A stretch of 64,000 nt of DNA from Selaginella moellendorffii (GCF_000143415.4 NW_003314275.1:2284697-2348696); one strand, 5' to 3'. Shown: positions 23,300 through 35,204, counted from the stretch's first letter. Notes: a model not told the origin generated them from the letters alone. A program made the numbers and translations.

Positions 23300-24196
23300 T
23301 TAACAAGTTATTCCATTTCCTTTTAATGCTGGAAATAGATCCAGTACCTCATACGTTTCACCAGAGGGCTGAAGTTGCACAAAAGAAAGATCTTCGGAAG
23401 TAAAACTTGTCACAACTTCCTGCCTTGCATAATGATTCCTCAATGGCGGAGGAGCAATGCCCAGCTCAATTCCTTCCACATTTGCGCTATCCCTCAGCTT
23501 GGCAAGCTTTCCCGCAGGACTTTTGACAACCTCCCCCCTGCCACCTTTTCTCTTTCCACCAGTGGCGAGGCTGAGGCTGAGGCTGAGACCAACAATCTCC
23601 TCCGAGATCTCCATCCCAGCGTCGTCTGATCTCATCTCAGAAACTGGCAATGCTTGTCCTCGAAAACCGCTGCTCGATGCAGACCTCGAGTCGAGCGTAA
23701 GGGTGTAGCCCTCGCCCGGATGCTGCACAATGTATCTCAGCTTGCACCCGATGCTGCAAAACTTGAACTTCCCGTTTTCCAGATCCGCGATCTCCTCGGG
23801 CGTCCGGTGCTTTTCCTTGCCGGTGGAGTGCCTCCGGCCACACGAGATGCAGATTTGGGCCTTCCCCTGCGGGTTCTGCTGGTTGGACGTTGGGCGGTCG
23901 ATGTAAACGCCGAACTTGAAGTTGCAGTAGTACCACTGCACGTCGCTCACGTCCAGGAGGTGTTTGATCTCATCGACCCTGATGGACATCTGCCGCGAGG
24001 ATTTGAGGATCTTGACGATTTCGTGGTGGTTGTCGTCATGGCACGCATCGCAGACGACGTCCTCGCAGCGAGTGCAGAAGTTCTTGAAGGTGCGAGAGCA
24101 CACGCACTTCAGGCCCAGTTGATTCTCGGGCCGCGTGATGCGAGCCAAGGAAATCAGCATTGGCAGCCACTTTGGACCTTGGCTCTTTGTATCCAT
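23300..24196 (-). CDS. PLATZ-type zinc-binding transcription factor
   Basis: Single exon, 298 residues. The PLATZ architecture is clear: WLPMLISLARITRPENQ, then CVCSRTFKNFCTRCEDVVCDAC and a DDNHH block (first zinc site), MSIRVDEIKHLLDVSDVQWY, and a second cysteine cluster ICISCGRRH ... FKFCSIGCKLRYIV. Compared with usual members the second cluster has an inserted, lysine-rich loop (STGKEKHRTPEEIADLENGK). Near residue 210 a run LSLSLSL fits the LxLxL EAR-type repression motif. PLATZ proteins bind A/T-rich DNA and usually repress transcription; the EAR-like run supports a repressor role here by inference. The start is the only ATG ahead of the domain. Confidence 0.9.
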   Translation of the reverse strand: MDTKSQGPKWLPMLISLARITRPENQLGLKCVCSRTFKNFCTRCEDVVCDACHDDNHHEIVKILKSSRQMSIRVDEIKHLLDVSDVQWYYCNFKFGVYIDRPTSNQQNPQGKAQICISCGRRHSTGKEKHRTPEEIADLENGKFKFCSIGCKLRYIVQHPGEGYTLTLDSRSASSSGFRGQALPVSEMRSDDAGMEISEEIVGLSLSLSLATGGKRKGGRGEVVKSPAGKLAKLRDSANVEGIELGIAPPPLRNHYARQEVVTSFTSEDLSFVQLQPSGETYEVLDLFPALKGNGITC

Positions 24197-24447
24197 TAAC
24201 GCTACCCTAGGAAAAGAAAGCGTTCAATATATACAGTACTTTCAAAGGGATTGCAAAAAGGAAGCACTATTTTAGTAAAATATATTATCGGAATCTATCC
24301 ACCGGAATAATTAAACCTTTTTGATAAACGAGAACGAGAAAATTTTTCCTAAGATTATCGCCGTGTTCTTTGACTCTATTTTATTGAACTCGGCTGCTGC
24401 TCTGACGAGACGTTCCTACACTACCTCAGTGACAACAAAAACGGTGC

Positions 24448-27400
24448 TCACTTGCCACCACCGCTTTGAGCCCAGTACTCTTTGACAAGCTTTGCAAACA
24501 GAGAGTCCGGATTCTGGAGAAGCTTTTGAGGACTCTCGTACTCTGCCAATCGACCTGTTCGGTTCTCGAGGTTTAGAAATCCGAGAGCACAAAAGAGACA
24601 AAAAAAAAACTGCCACTTACCATCGTGCAGTGCCATAACTCTATCGCTGTCAATCACCGTTGGTATCCTGTGAGCGACCGTCACCACGGTGCACGAAGCA
24701 AACTCCTCCCGTATGACTTTCTGGAGGACTGCATCCGTGGTTGAATCGATAGAGGCCGTAGCTTCGTCCAGAACCAGAATTCGCGACCGTCGGAGGAGAA
24801 CACGACCGAGACAAAACAGCTGCCTCTGCCCCGCGCTCCAGTTTCCACCCTCATCAGCCACTACAAAGGCACGTCATTAACAAAACCAGGGGAAAATGGA
24901 GACTTTATAGTACCTCCTGATTCAAGTTGTTCCGGCAGAGATCGGATCACGTCACCCATTTGACATTTGTCAAGAGTCTGAAGAAAATTCTGCTTAACAC
25001 AAAGAAAAAAAAGGTTGAAACAAACTTACCTCCCATATTTCCTGGTCAGAATAAGAACCGAGCGGATCCAAGTTCGACCGTACTGTTCCACGGAAGAGCG
25101 TTGGTTCCTGAGGTATGATCCCCAACTTCGTTCGCAAATCCCGAAGCCCGATAGAGCATATGTCGATTCCGTCGATTAGAATTGTTCCACCGACTGGCTC
25201 CACAAGACGAAACAAAGCTCCAATCAGCGTCGTCTTCCCACTGCCGGTTCTCCCAACAACACCAACTTTGTGGCCTCCTTGAATGGTGCAGCTGATTCCT
25301 CTGAGCACCAGAGGCGAGTTTGGCCGGTACCGGATCTAAAAAAAATGTTTCGCGTCATGCTCGGACTGAAATAGCTTTATTACCTGAAGTTTTTCCAGTA
25401 CGATCTCTCCCTTGCTAGGCCATTCAGGAGGTGGTCGGTTGTTCTCAATAATAGGTGGAGCCTCAACTGGGACATTCATGTATTGCTTGATACGCTCGAC
25501 TGAGACAATGGTGTTGGCTAACTGGCAGTACCATTGTGTGAGAACCACAAGACTAATGTTCACGAGAGCTCCATATGAAAGTCCCATACCAGCAAGGCCT
25601 GAAAATACATGAAACGGTTGTGATACATGGATGTGGGATGGAGTTTTACATACCTGGGCCGATGTCGAAAGTCGACAGCATTATACCAAAAATGCACAGC
25701 AGCACAGTCCCGCACGATTCTACACGTAGCACAAGCCATTCCATCACCGAATAGTTATGCATATATAGAGAAACATCCTTGTCGAGAAGGACCAAGTTCT
25801 TCCGCCTGAACTCGTCTGCTACTCCGAAAGCTCGAATCGAAGTAACGCCGTTAATAGTCTCGCCAGACATGTTGACAATTGGTGCTTTCGTCATAGCGTT
25901 CAGCCTCATGAGCGACTGTGCAGTGGAGCGGAAGTATTTCTGCCAAATCACAAATTTTAGCGCCAACAACAAAATTAAAAACTAACAACAGTTACCTCGA
26001 CTCGTTTGATCATGTACAACATCGGTATGACGAAGACGAAGTACGGCCAGACCACGTAAATCAGTATGATGAAAACGCTGGGAAGATCAAACAGGAACCC
26101 GATTATGATGTTCGAGATTTGGTTGAGGTCGATGTCCAGTAAACTCATGTCATTCGAGGCCTGATCCAGACTCACCCGTAAGCTCACGGAAAAAGGGAAA
26201 AACGGAGACTTACCCTGCTCAGAATCCTTCCTGTCGGTGTTGAATCGAAGAAGGACATCGGCGCCTTGAACAGAGAATCCATCAATCTGTAGAAGAACTC
26301 CCTAGAAGCCTTAAGCCCCATAGCAATATGAGCTCTCATCCTTATGATAAAACAAAAGCTCGTCGACCAGGAGATCAAAGTGTATCCACCAACAAGCAGC
26401 TTCGCATTGATGTCCGGATTCTGAACCTGGATTGCGAGATATAAACTTGCGGCAGCCTGACCAGCAACCAGACCCGCCTGCGCGACTAGATCCACAATGA
26501 AGAAAAATCTCGCCTTGGAGATTGTCAGATAATCCTTGTAAGGCTGGAGACCCAGGTCTCCAACCCCCATCTCTTCCTTCTCGGTCAGTTGAGAAGCCGT
26601 GAACGATTCGCTATGATCTTGCTGCTTTTTGCTGGAATTCCTTCTTACGATACTGATGTGCCTCTTGAACTCAGGGTCTTTGTTAGATTTGCTTTCACTC
26701 ATCTGCTGCTCCTGCTGCTGATTGTTGAAGTTATCCAAAGCCTCCTTGTGAGCATTGACAAGCTTCTCAAACGCGAGACCTGACTCAACTAGTTCGTCAT
26801 AGTTACCACTCTGTAAGACTTCGCCATCTTGCATCACCTGCACACGGAAGTCGTTTGTGAGCTTGAGCTTATAATTCTGAAAAATCAAAACACTCACCAA
26901 AATCTTGTCAACCGCAGGTAGGAACTCTACTTGATGAGTAACGAGCAACACAGTTTTACCAGCCAATGCTTTCATAACGCAATCCTGTTAAAACCCCTTT
27001 AGTAAACCAGAAAAGAAATCTCAGGAACTTACATGAAAGAGAGTTGCAGCTGTGTGAGCATCCACAGCACTGAAAGGATCATCCAGAAAATAGATATCCG
27101 AGTCGTAATACACCGCCCGAGCAAGTTGAATTCTCTGCTTCTGGCCACCGCTGAGATTTAGCCCCCTCTCGCCAATCTCAGTCTTGTCACCATGCGGAAG
27201 TATCTTCAAGTCGGATTCAAGAGCGCAAGCCTTGAGAACGTTCTGGTATTTCTGCTCGTCATAAGGTTTGCCAAATACCACATTGTCTCTTATCGTGCCA
27301 GTTTGGATCCATGCAGACTGAGAGACATAAGCCACTGTCCCATAGAGTTGCACCTACAGGAAAGAAAAAAAAAACACAATGAAAGAAAGATTCGTCAAAC

Positions 27401-29749
27401 GTAAATAGAACATTAACTTACTGTTCCAGATATCTTGGGAATCTCTCCGAGTAAAGCGGACAACAACGACGACTTGCCAGACCCAACAGCACCACAAATG
27501 GCCACTTTATCACCGCGATGTATCTCAAAGTTTGCATTCTTCAGGCTCGGGTGTGAACCATCCCAGCTAAAGAATCCCCCTCGAGCGCGCACAACAACGT
27601 CGTTCCCCTTGAGAGACCTCCGATCGACAGCGTTTGTATCAACTTCTTCGTCCTGGAGGAACCTCCCGAGCCTTAACAGCGAGACTTTCACCTGGAAGAA
27701 GGAAAACGTGAGAGCAATTAAAAGAAAGAAATTGCAAGTCGTCAACACAAGATCCATGGAAAAGTTGACACATCAGCGGACGAATCCTACTGACAGGAAA
27801 ACGATGCAATGACAAAGAAACCAGGAAACGTGGACAAGCATGAACAGCCCACAGTGTATGATCTAAAAATCTAAAGAACGAAGTTGCGACTTTCAAAAAA
27901 AATTAAAGGAAAGATGGACGATGAGAACTCACCTGGGTGATGATCGCTAGAAGCTCGGGGACGATCCTCACGGGCTCCTGCGTGTTCCCAAACGCCGAGA
28001 AGACCGTGAAGATCACCGCGGCCGTGAGCTTGTTCCCGAGAAAGGCATACCCGGCAAGAGCAACCGCGACCGCCACCGTGTAGCTAAACCAAAACGTGAT
28101 GAGCGAGACGCTCCTCTTGCCGTGCATGGATCCCAGCCACTGGAGCTCCTCCTCCCTGTGCTGCTTGATCAGCGTCTTGAATTCCTCCTCCCACGCCTGG
28201 AGCTTGATGATCTTCATGCTGGTGAGGATCTCCGTGGTAGCCCTCAATCGCTTGTCCTGCGCGACCATGAAATTCGTCTGCGCGCGCTGGAGGAGGCGGC
28301 TGGTGGGGATCTGGATGCACGCCGTAACGACGAGCACGGCAACGCACGCCAGGGTCGCCAATCCGATCGTCCCTACGAGAATGCCGATGGCGATCCCTAG
28401 CTGGAGGACGAGCGTCCATGTATAGTGCATCCACCACGCAAAATCCCCCAGCCGGTACGCATCCACGCCGATGTAGCTCACGATCTCGCCCGCGCCATGG
28501 CGCTGCGTGGCCGAATTCGCGAGCCGGAGCTGCTTCTCGTAGACCTCGGCGATGACGGCCGATCGCAGGCGCGCGCCGACGAGGCGCGATTGGAAGCTCC
28601 AGTGCCGCTGCGAGATGGACTGGAGGAATTTCGCGGCCGTGAGGCCGAGGATGATGGCGAAGCCCTCGACCCGGAAGAACCCTAATTTTTCCCCCTGGGG
28701 CTTTGCCACCGAGCGCACGAAGAAATACGTGAAGAGCGGCGAGGAGGAGAGCGCTAACGTTCTTACGAGCGCCAAGAATCCAGTGTAGAGGAATTCCTTG
28801 CCGAAGCATCCGGCCAGCGCCTTGAAGACGGAGATCCTGGCGCCATGCTTGCGCTGGAGCTCCAGGCGCTGCGCGAAATCGAGGTGATTGGTCTGGGCGC
28901 TATACTCCGGTGGAAGAACGGGGATGTCCTGGAGCTCCAGCGGCCTGGAATGGCCGAGGTCGAGCAGTGGATTCATCCACGAGAAGGAGAGCTGGCTCCA
29001 GAATCCCGCAGTCGCTAGCGGCGTCACATTCTTCTCGGGGATCTCTACTCCGCCATCGCCGTTGAGCAGCGGCGTCACGAGATCGCGCTCCTCGTCGCGC
29101 TGTTCTTGCCCGCTCCAGATCTCGCGGAGCTTCACCGCCGCCGCCGCAAGGAGGACACAGCACACCGGCCACGCCGCGATGGAGAGAATGCCATAGACCG
29201 TGAGCGCCGACGAGGACTCCCGGACGAGCACCACGATCGTCCACGCCGTGATCACCGTGTTCATCACGAACATCGCGATCCACCAGATGCAAGCTGTGAA
29301 CTTCGCTGCTCGACGAACGCCGGACGCCATCGCCGAGTAGCCCACGCCGCCCCACGAGATCGTTTGGGCGAGCCAGAAGACCCAGACGATGGAATCGACC
29401 GGCCACTCGGTCGCGAGCAGCCATAGCAGCACCGCGAGCTGGGCGAGCGCGACCAGGCTCGCTAGAACGCCCACCAAGATCGACCACCGCGACCTCCTCC
29501 TGGATCCAGTGTTCTTGCGCGATGCGATGTGGACGATCACGAAGGCGAAGAAGAAGGCGAGCTTGAGGATGCAAGTGATCGCGTTCTCGGTGTGCGGTAG
29601 AACCGCCCAGGAGGACTGGAACCGGGTGGAGCAAATGGATTGGAGCTGGATCCAAGCATCTGGCAAGAACAAAGCGATACGAACGAATCAGCGCCAACAA
29701 CACATCGATCTATCACTCGCTCACCTTGGACCTCTGGTCGGACCTTCAT
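24448..29749 (-). CDS. ABCC-subfamily (MRP-type) ABC transporter
   Basis: Thirteen exons on minus: 29749-29725, 29659-27933, 27691-27422, 27353-27033, 26984-26898, 26837-26214, 26175-25996, 25939-25654, 25598-25384, 25335-25030, 24977-24914, 24860-24621, 24554-24448; about 1483 residues. Order is TMD0 (five hydrophobic segments), TMD1, NBD1, TMD2, NBD2. NBD1 has Walker [10 protein letters not shown], signature LSGGQKQR, Walker [16 protein letters not shown]2 has [30 protein letters not shown] and the H-loop VAHRIP. Plant ABCCs are mostly vacuolar pumps for glutathione conjugates, folates, phytochelatins or phytate. Exon 1 is short and supplies the ATG. The junction between exons 6 and 7 is abnormal (see findings): donor gtaagt is good but the 38-bp intron would end in GG, and reading through gives a TGA. 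Confidence 0.88.
26176..26213 (-). other. abnormal 38-bp intron with non-AG 3' end in the ABCC gene
   Basis: On minus, exon 6 ends ATTCTGAGCAGG followed by a perfect donor gtaagt. The conserved protein resumes at GTGAGTCTGGATCAG (VSLDQ), but the two bases before it are GG, not AG, and the intron is far shorter than others here. The only AG inside (GTGAG) leads to the wrong frame and a stop. Confidence 0.7.
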
Positions 29750-30777
29750 CGCTGATTCAAGTATCACTCCTCCTCTCAAGAAGAGCCAGCGACCATCTAG
29801 CGCTCCTCAATCCACCATAGCCGAGTGAATTCTACCTCAAATCCACCATAGCTAAGCTCTGCCTAGCTAGCTCTCGGAGAATGTGGGGTAGCGCGGGCGA
29901 TCGATCGCTATGACTGAATTAATTGTAACCGGCGGCCTTGCTGGTCACTGCTCCTTCATTCATTCCAAATTCCTCGTCCTCCGGCCAAATTTTTTCCTGC
30001 CAGTACCAACAGAAGCAAAGCAAGGGAGCCGCGAGAGAGAAAGTTATCTTTCTTCCTCGGTGATGTGTCACTCTCCTCCGCCACGTCGGACTTTTCCGCC
30101 TATGACGTGGTCTAGCTGGACATAATTCTTAAATGCCCCATTTGTTACCTGGCGCGAACTGTCCGGCAAGAACCACGTGGGCGGCGATCTGACGGATACC
30201 GGCGTAACAGCTCGGCCCCAAATCGACGGCTCACAGGCCTGTGGCTCCCAGACGAGCCACGCACTTGGAGCTTTGACGGGCAGCCAGGGGTAATATAATC
30301 ACTTGCTGGCTGGCTGTGGAGTTGACACATTTGTAGTTTGGAAAGAATCGAAATTCTCCAACCCAAACGTCCAAGTACATGATTCTTTGTATTCACAGAT
30401 CGAAGGCACGCAACGCAGCAAGCAACTGAGATCTTTCCTCCAGCAAGGAGTGATTGAATTCTTCTCGAAAAGTTTGGGTCTCATCTGATTGTAAGTTTAG
30501 GGGGATCTTTGTGAAGGATTCCCGGACACCGGACAAATGGAGGATGCTTTAGAAAATTTTGGGAAAACGCTGGCATTGAGGAGGCTTAGTCAAGCCCAAC
30601 ATTTGAGTCAATTGGCTCAATGCAAATTCCTCCCTTGTCTTTTTGTTTCCAGAAGTCCAACCTGATCGCCCACACTCCGATTTTTTAAGAGTGCATAGAA
30701 TACGAAATGGACTCTTTCATTGACACGGAGTACGAAGATTTTAGGGTTCTATGGGGTTTTGATTTTAGGGTTTTCCC
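29750..30777. other. divergent intergenic region
   Basis: Promoter and leader of the ABCC gene on the left, of the small gene on the right. TTTTAGGGTT occurs twice (about 30740 and 30763) just before the ATG at 30778, resembling telobox-containing plant leaders. No gene seen in between. Confidence 0.5.
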
Positions 30778-31249
30778 ATGGAGAAGCGCAGGCGATCGCA
30801 CGCCATCCACAAGCGGGCATGCTTCGCGAAGCTGGGCCCTGGGGCGAGGAAGGGGAAGACTACGAGCCCTAATTCTTCCCCGGGACCTGCGAATTTGGAC
30901 AAGTATTTGAATGAAGAGGGGGAGTCGTGGGCGGAAAGAGTTTGTGGCGCAGTGGTGGGTTAAAATCTCTCCTTGTTTTTTTTTTTTTTTTGAGGTGATC
31001 TTTAGTGAAGCTTTGCTGATAGATAGCCATTGGCGTGTTTGAAGATGGTGGCTATGGAGCGTGCTGCCACCCTTGGTGACCTGAAGCTGGCCGGGGTTTT
31101 GAGTTGGGAAACTCTCCAGGGCATTTGTAAGTAAGGTTTGGGCTTTGTTTGCTTGGCTCTTGCTTAGGTTTGTTTTTCTAGCGATTGCTCTTGAGGAGTT
31201 TAGAGAGCAACGGCTTTCTGCTCGTCTGGCGGAATATCAAAATCATTGA
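30778..31249 (+). CDS. small unidentified spliced gene
   Basis: Three exons (30778-30954, 31027-31126, 31182-31249) joined at GT-AG sites keep one frame of 114 residues. The N-terminus is basic (MEKRRRSHAIHKRACF, then GARKGKTTS), a nuclear-localisation-like feature. The middle is KYLNEEGESWAERV, and the C-terminus looks helical (MERAATLGDLKLAGVLSW ... ALEEFREQRLSARLAEYQNH). I do not recognise the family. Support comes from three consistent small introns, the typical leader, and the sensible protein. The first acceptor is uncertain: a second AG 18 bp further (just before 31045) is also in frame. Confidence 0.5.
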
Positions 31250-32081
31250 AGAAAAGAGATGTGTTTTCTCTTTCTCAAGTTCTCAAGGACAAGAGAAGAC
31301 ATTGCAAGCAGGCCCCTTTGGAACTGAAAGAATTCAAGACATGTAATCGGTAAATCACTCTTCCCTACGATAAGACTTGGTCTAGTGGCAAGTGTGTAGG
31401 GTGCGACCGTAGACAAGCCTAGTGTAAGTGCTATACTTGCAAGAGTTTATTTCAATGTTTGAGTTGGACACTGCAAGAAAGTGTTCCATTCTTCATGCCG
31501 TATTATGTACCCCATAGATACTAGACTCTTGGATCATTGTAAGCATTGAAACTTTGATAGTCATACAATTGGGAGTTTGTAGTTGCACTCAAAAGCCCAT
31601 CATAATAGCATTATGATATTCAAATCCTCATCTAATCAATGGGCATCTGCATATTTATATGGAATCAGGAGAATTGACTATAAATATTATAATGTGTTAT
31701 AGTAAAATAACAAAATTGTGTTGATGTTTGATTATATTGTAAACTTTTGTAATTATTTATATAATTTAATTGAGCTGCTTTTAACTTACATAAATTGGAA
31801 CATCTCCTTTAAGGATGTTTAAGTTTTAATATTTTTTCTTCTTCTTTTTAGCACTGTATTTTAAAGAAATGAAGGTTAAGAGTTATTATTTTGGAAATTG
31901 GTAATTAGTGATTTTGGTAATTTTGGAAATTAATGTGTTCCTTGTGCAAAATATATAAATTAAAATGTTCATCATTCATAAATCAATTAGAAACACCTAG
32001 AGGGATATTAGATAACCAAACGACAGTACCATTCCCTTTTGTGAAGGTCGTGGTTGCTAGAAAGCTAGAAAATCACATAAC
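31250..32081. other. intergenic, AT-rich
   Basis: Contains the 3' UTRs of two converging genes and AT-rich filler around 31680-32000. Nothing else recognised. Confidence 0.5.
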
Positions 32082-33552
32082 TTAAGATGGCTTGTAACTT
32101 ACTAGAGGCTTGTTGGGAAGCCCTCCTGCTTTTAGCCAGGCTTTCCAGAATTTTGTCATGTCAATCGGCTGAAAAAAAAAGGAAAACAGATTTAAAGGTA
32201 GTTTGTTCTTCACAGCCTACCTCCTCTAGAAGCTCCTGCACTTGTTCCATCTCCTCCTGCATTTCCCAGCGTTTAGGCCGCATCTTAGAGCAGTCGAAGT
32301 CGAGGAACCGGGGCCCTCCATCGCGAGCGATCATCATGTTGGACCTCTTGAGATCCCCATGAAGAACTCCCCGCGCGTGGATTTGATTCAGCCCCAGCCT
32401 CAACGCAGCCACAGTGTGCCTCGTCACCCGGTCATCTCCAAGCTTCCTTGTGCCCTCATCCGACAGCGCCAAGTAGACCGCGTTGAAGTGAGGCAGCCTG
32501 CCCACCCCATAGAAAGTTGCTGTATAAACGCCATAGAGGTCTTGCATAGCAACATAAGCCTTCTGCTCCTGCTCAAACGCCTCCGCCGCACCCTCCTCCC
32601 GGAGATCAAACGTCTTGAACACGATCCGGATCCCAGTGCTCTTGAAACACCCCTCCAAGACGTTCCCGAACCTGGCCAAGCCGGCGACGCGGCCCGTGAG
32701 CCCGAGCTCCTCTATGCTGGGCGCCGACATGTCGCCAAGCCTGCATGCGTCAACCACTTGCAGCCGAGCGTGGCCGCCCCGGGGCATGGGGCGGATGCCT
32801 AGGAGTGTGGAGCCACGGGTGGAGGCAAAGGGAACAAGCTTCCGGTCCATACGGAGCTCTGGTTCTCGGCTCAGGCCGTGCAGGAGGAACACGAAAGCTC
32901 CTACCGTTGCGCCTTCCCTCCCAAACACGGGAGAGAACTGGAGGCGCTTGCTGGTAGCATCCGGCCTGCGAAAGAAAACAGTCTGGTGGTAGCTGGAGAT
33001 GTAGCCCACCCGCGCCTCATCCAGCACCATGCAGCCAAAGAGACGCTGGACGCGGTACTCAACCTTGCGGTCACCAGTCCCCACTTGGGTCAGCTCCACG
33101 TTCCAGGGGTCGACTATGTGCCCGACCCCATGCACCCCCGACGGTTCGCTCCTGGTGGCTCCTTCACACAAGAAAGAAGAAGAAGCCACGCTTGTGTCAA
33201 CAACAACCTGGGTGGCAAACGAGTAGGACCTCCCATCACCATGCCGGTACCGGAACGGGATGCGTAGCTGCTTGGCCATTTCTTCCACCAGCGGGAAGGC
33301 GATGAAGTTGAGGGCGTGCATTATGCTTTCTTCCGAGGCAACGGGCACGTAGCGCTGCCTAAAAAAGGTCGATAGCCGCTTCTCCGTGTTGTCCAGCCCG
33401 TTGATGAAGGCCTCCAAATCCTCTCTAAACTGTGGCCACGGCTCCAGTTGGACATGTGTGCTGGAGAAGCAGCTGCTATCTTCTTGCACTGGATCAACTC
33501 GCACATCGGGTAGGCAAACCCGTGCTGCTTCCCTGAGACTAAACTTGCCCAT
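32082..33552 (-). CDS. Crinkler-like fusion: nuclease-fold-like domain + atypical protein kinase
   Basis: Two exons on minus (33552-32221 and 32168-32082, 52-bp intron) encode 472 residues. Residues ~150-230 (HIVDPWNVELTQ ... EYRVQRLFGCMVLDEARVG, YISSYHQTVFFRRPDATSKR) resemble the restriction-nuclease-like domain of Crinkler-type proteins. The catalytic E-x-K appears as E-L-T, so nuclease activity is doubtful. The C-terminal half is kinase-like: FGNVLEGCFKSTG loop, a VFK lysine, HARGVLHGDLKRSNMMI catalytic loop (HGD for HRD) and FLDFDCSK in the DFG place. This nuclease+kinase order is known from oomycete and fungal Crinkler effectors and related eukaryotic conflict proteins. The family name here is by recognition of motifs, not a search. 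A broken relative lies at 42.4 kb. No signal peptide is visible. Confidence 0.6.
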
Positions 33553-33855
33553 GACTATATACCCTAGTTCGCCAACTTTACCCTATTCCACTAAAAAAAA
33601 TTCACCAAACCGTCCAACCATTCATAGACTCATGTCCGGTGACATCTTTCGAAGAGAAGAAGCGGAAAAAGAGCTGGTTTGTGATGCCAGCCATGAACTT
33701 CGCCACACGACCACTTAGAGCTAGAGGAGAAATAGAACTTTAGGGCACTACCGAGCTTTGTTTCCTTCTCTTTTGCGCTCACTCACAGAGAGCTTGGCAC
33801 TGCTGCTCTGGAGGCAGACTTTTCCTCGTTTTTCTAACGGCAGAGGAGAAGAGGC

Positions 33856-34835
33856 TTAGAAGAAGTCTGGGTACTCCCGCTTGGCGTACATGGTCAGATC
33901 GCAGCAGTGCAGCCCGAGATATCTCAAGCGGGGGCACTTCTCAGCCAGTGCAATCACGCTCACGTCTGAAAAAGCCAAAGCAGAACAAGATAAGAATCGA
34001 AACAGAGAAACGCACGCTGAGTGTTTAAGCCGTGTCAGGCAGTCACCTGAGATAAGATGGCAACATCGACTCCTCACCAGTCGGGACACCAAATAGCTAA
34101 GCCAATGCCGATATTCCGTCGTCAATGATTCTGTCGCACGGAGCCCGACGCAGAGTCCTGTGCGAGAGCCTGGAGGAAAGAACAAGAAGTTGAGAAAAGG
34201 AAGCAAAGCAAGATTTTACAGAGCAAGACTTACCTTCAAAGCGTTGTCCGACCCCGCATTGTCGCATCCGTACAGGTTCAGGAGCCGGGCACCACTAATC
34301 CCAATGCAGCCACTCAGGTCGAGCTTCTGGCACCCGTTTGCCAAAGCCACCAAGGACCTCTGGACCCCCGTTCGACAAGTCCAAGCACAACATATCGTGA
34401 GTGTGCATCTTCGCAAGTTACAGCTCTGCACGCAGTAGAACTTGTAAGCCACGGCTCTTCCCACACCTGTGGATGATCCCAGCCAACAACACGGTAAACA
34501 AAACCAGAAGGCGTTGCAGAGTTGGTAAAAAACAAAGCAAACGCGAGCTTACCAAGAGAATGAAAGCTCCAGGATGCCAAGAGACGAGGCATCTTGCCAG
34601 CTGGTGCACACGCCAGAGGCCACAAAACCGTGTGGTGGTCGACCAGCGCTAGTATCCGCACCAGGAGCTCTTGCCACTTGGAGTCGGCACTGTGCTTTTG
34701 GACCAGCTTCTTCCACTTGTCTGCGCTGGCGATTCCATCTCCTCGTCCTCGATGTCGCGGAAGAACTGCCACAAGCCTCCAGAGGCGGGACGTTTGCTTC
34801 TCGTTCATGGTGGTGTGCTGAGCGTCCATATCCAT
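33856..34835 (-). pseudogene. SKP2-like F-box/LRR pseudogene
   Basis: Fragments on minus match, in order, an SKP2A/B-like F-box/LRR protein: WQELLVRILALVDHHTV (F-box), then after a one-base frameshift VASGVCTSWQDASSLGILEL, then SLVALANGCQKLDLSGCIGI and LLNLYGCDNAGSDNALK, DRIIDDGISALA followed by a stop, and the last exon DVSVIALAEKCPRLRYLGLHCC ending at 33856. Several LRRs are missing and two reading errors are present, while intron-like GT-AG spacers remain. It therefore looks like a decayed, internally deleted copy, not a processed one. The intact family recruits phosphorylated cell-cycle regulators to the SCF ligase. Confidence 0.7.
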
Positions 34836-35204
34836 ATCACCTGCAAAGAGAAAAACGAAAAAATTAATCGAGAGGATCCATCACAGGAACACGAAGCAAT
34901 CACACTCTCCACAGATAGAAGAAAGAAAAAAGAGAACAAGCTAAGTTTCGTCAAGAGCGAGAAGACAACAAGAGTACAAAAAAGGAGAGAGACGAAAAAG
35001 GCCACAGGAAGAAGAGGAAGCGAAGGAAAAAGTCGTGCTCCTTACCACGACATGAGAACTTGGGTATCGATCTCTATCCAAGCTCTGCCTGTTATTACTT
35101 ACACGGCGGGCTCCTTGAGCTGGAAAACTCTCACAAGTTCTCAGGCCTGCATCTTCCTGACGGCCTGAGCGAGGTTCGCCCCATCACGCTTCTTCAACGT
35201 TCTG

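Noticed and set aside
28084-28809. 241-codon alternative minus frame in the ABCC first large exon
   Set aside because: Second frame of the same exon; the other frame carries the transporter sequence.
29660-29672. ABCC start within the large exon (TTG codon)
   Set aside because: No ATG in frame before a TGA; a short upstream exon with good splice sites supplies MKVRPEVQ.
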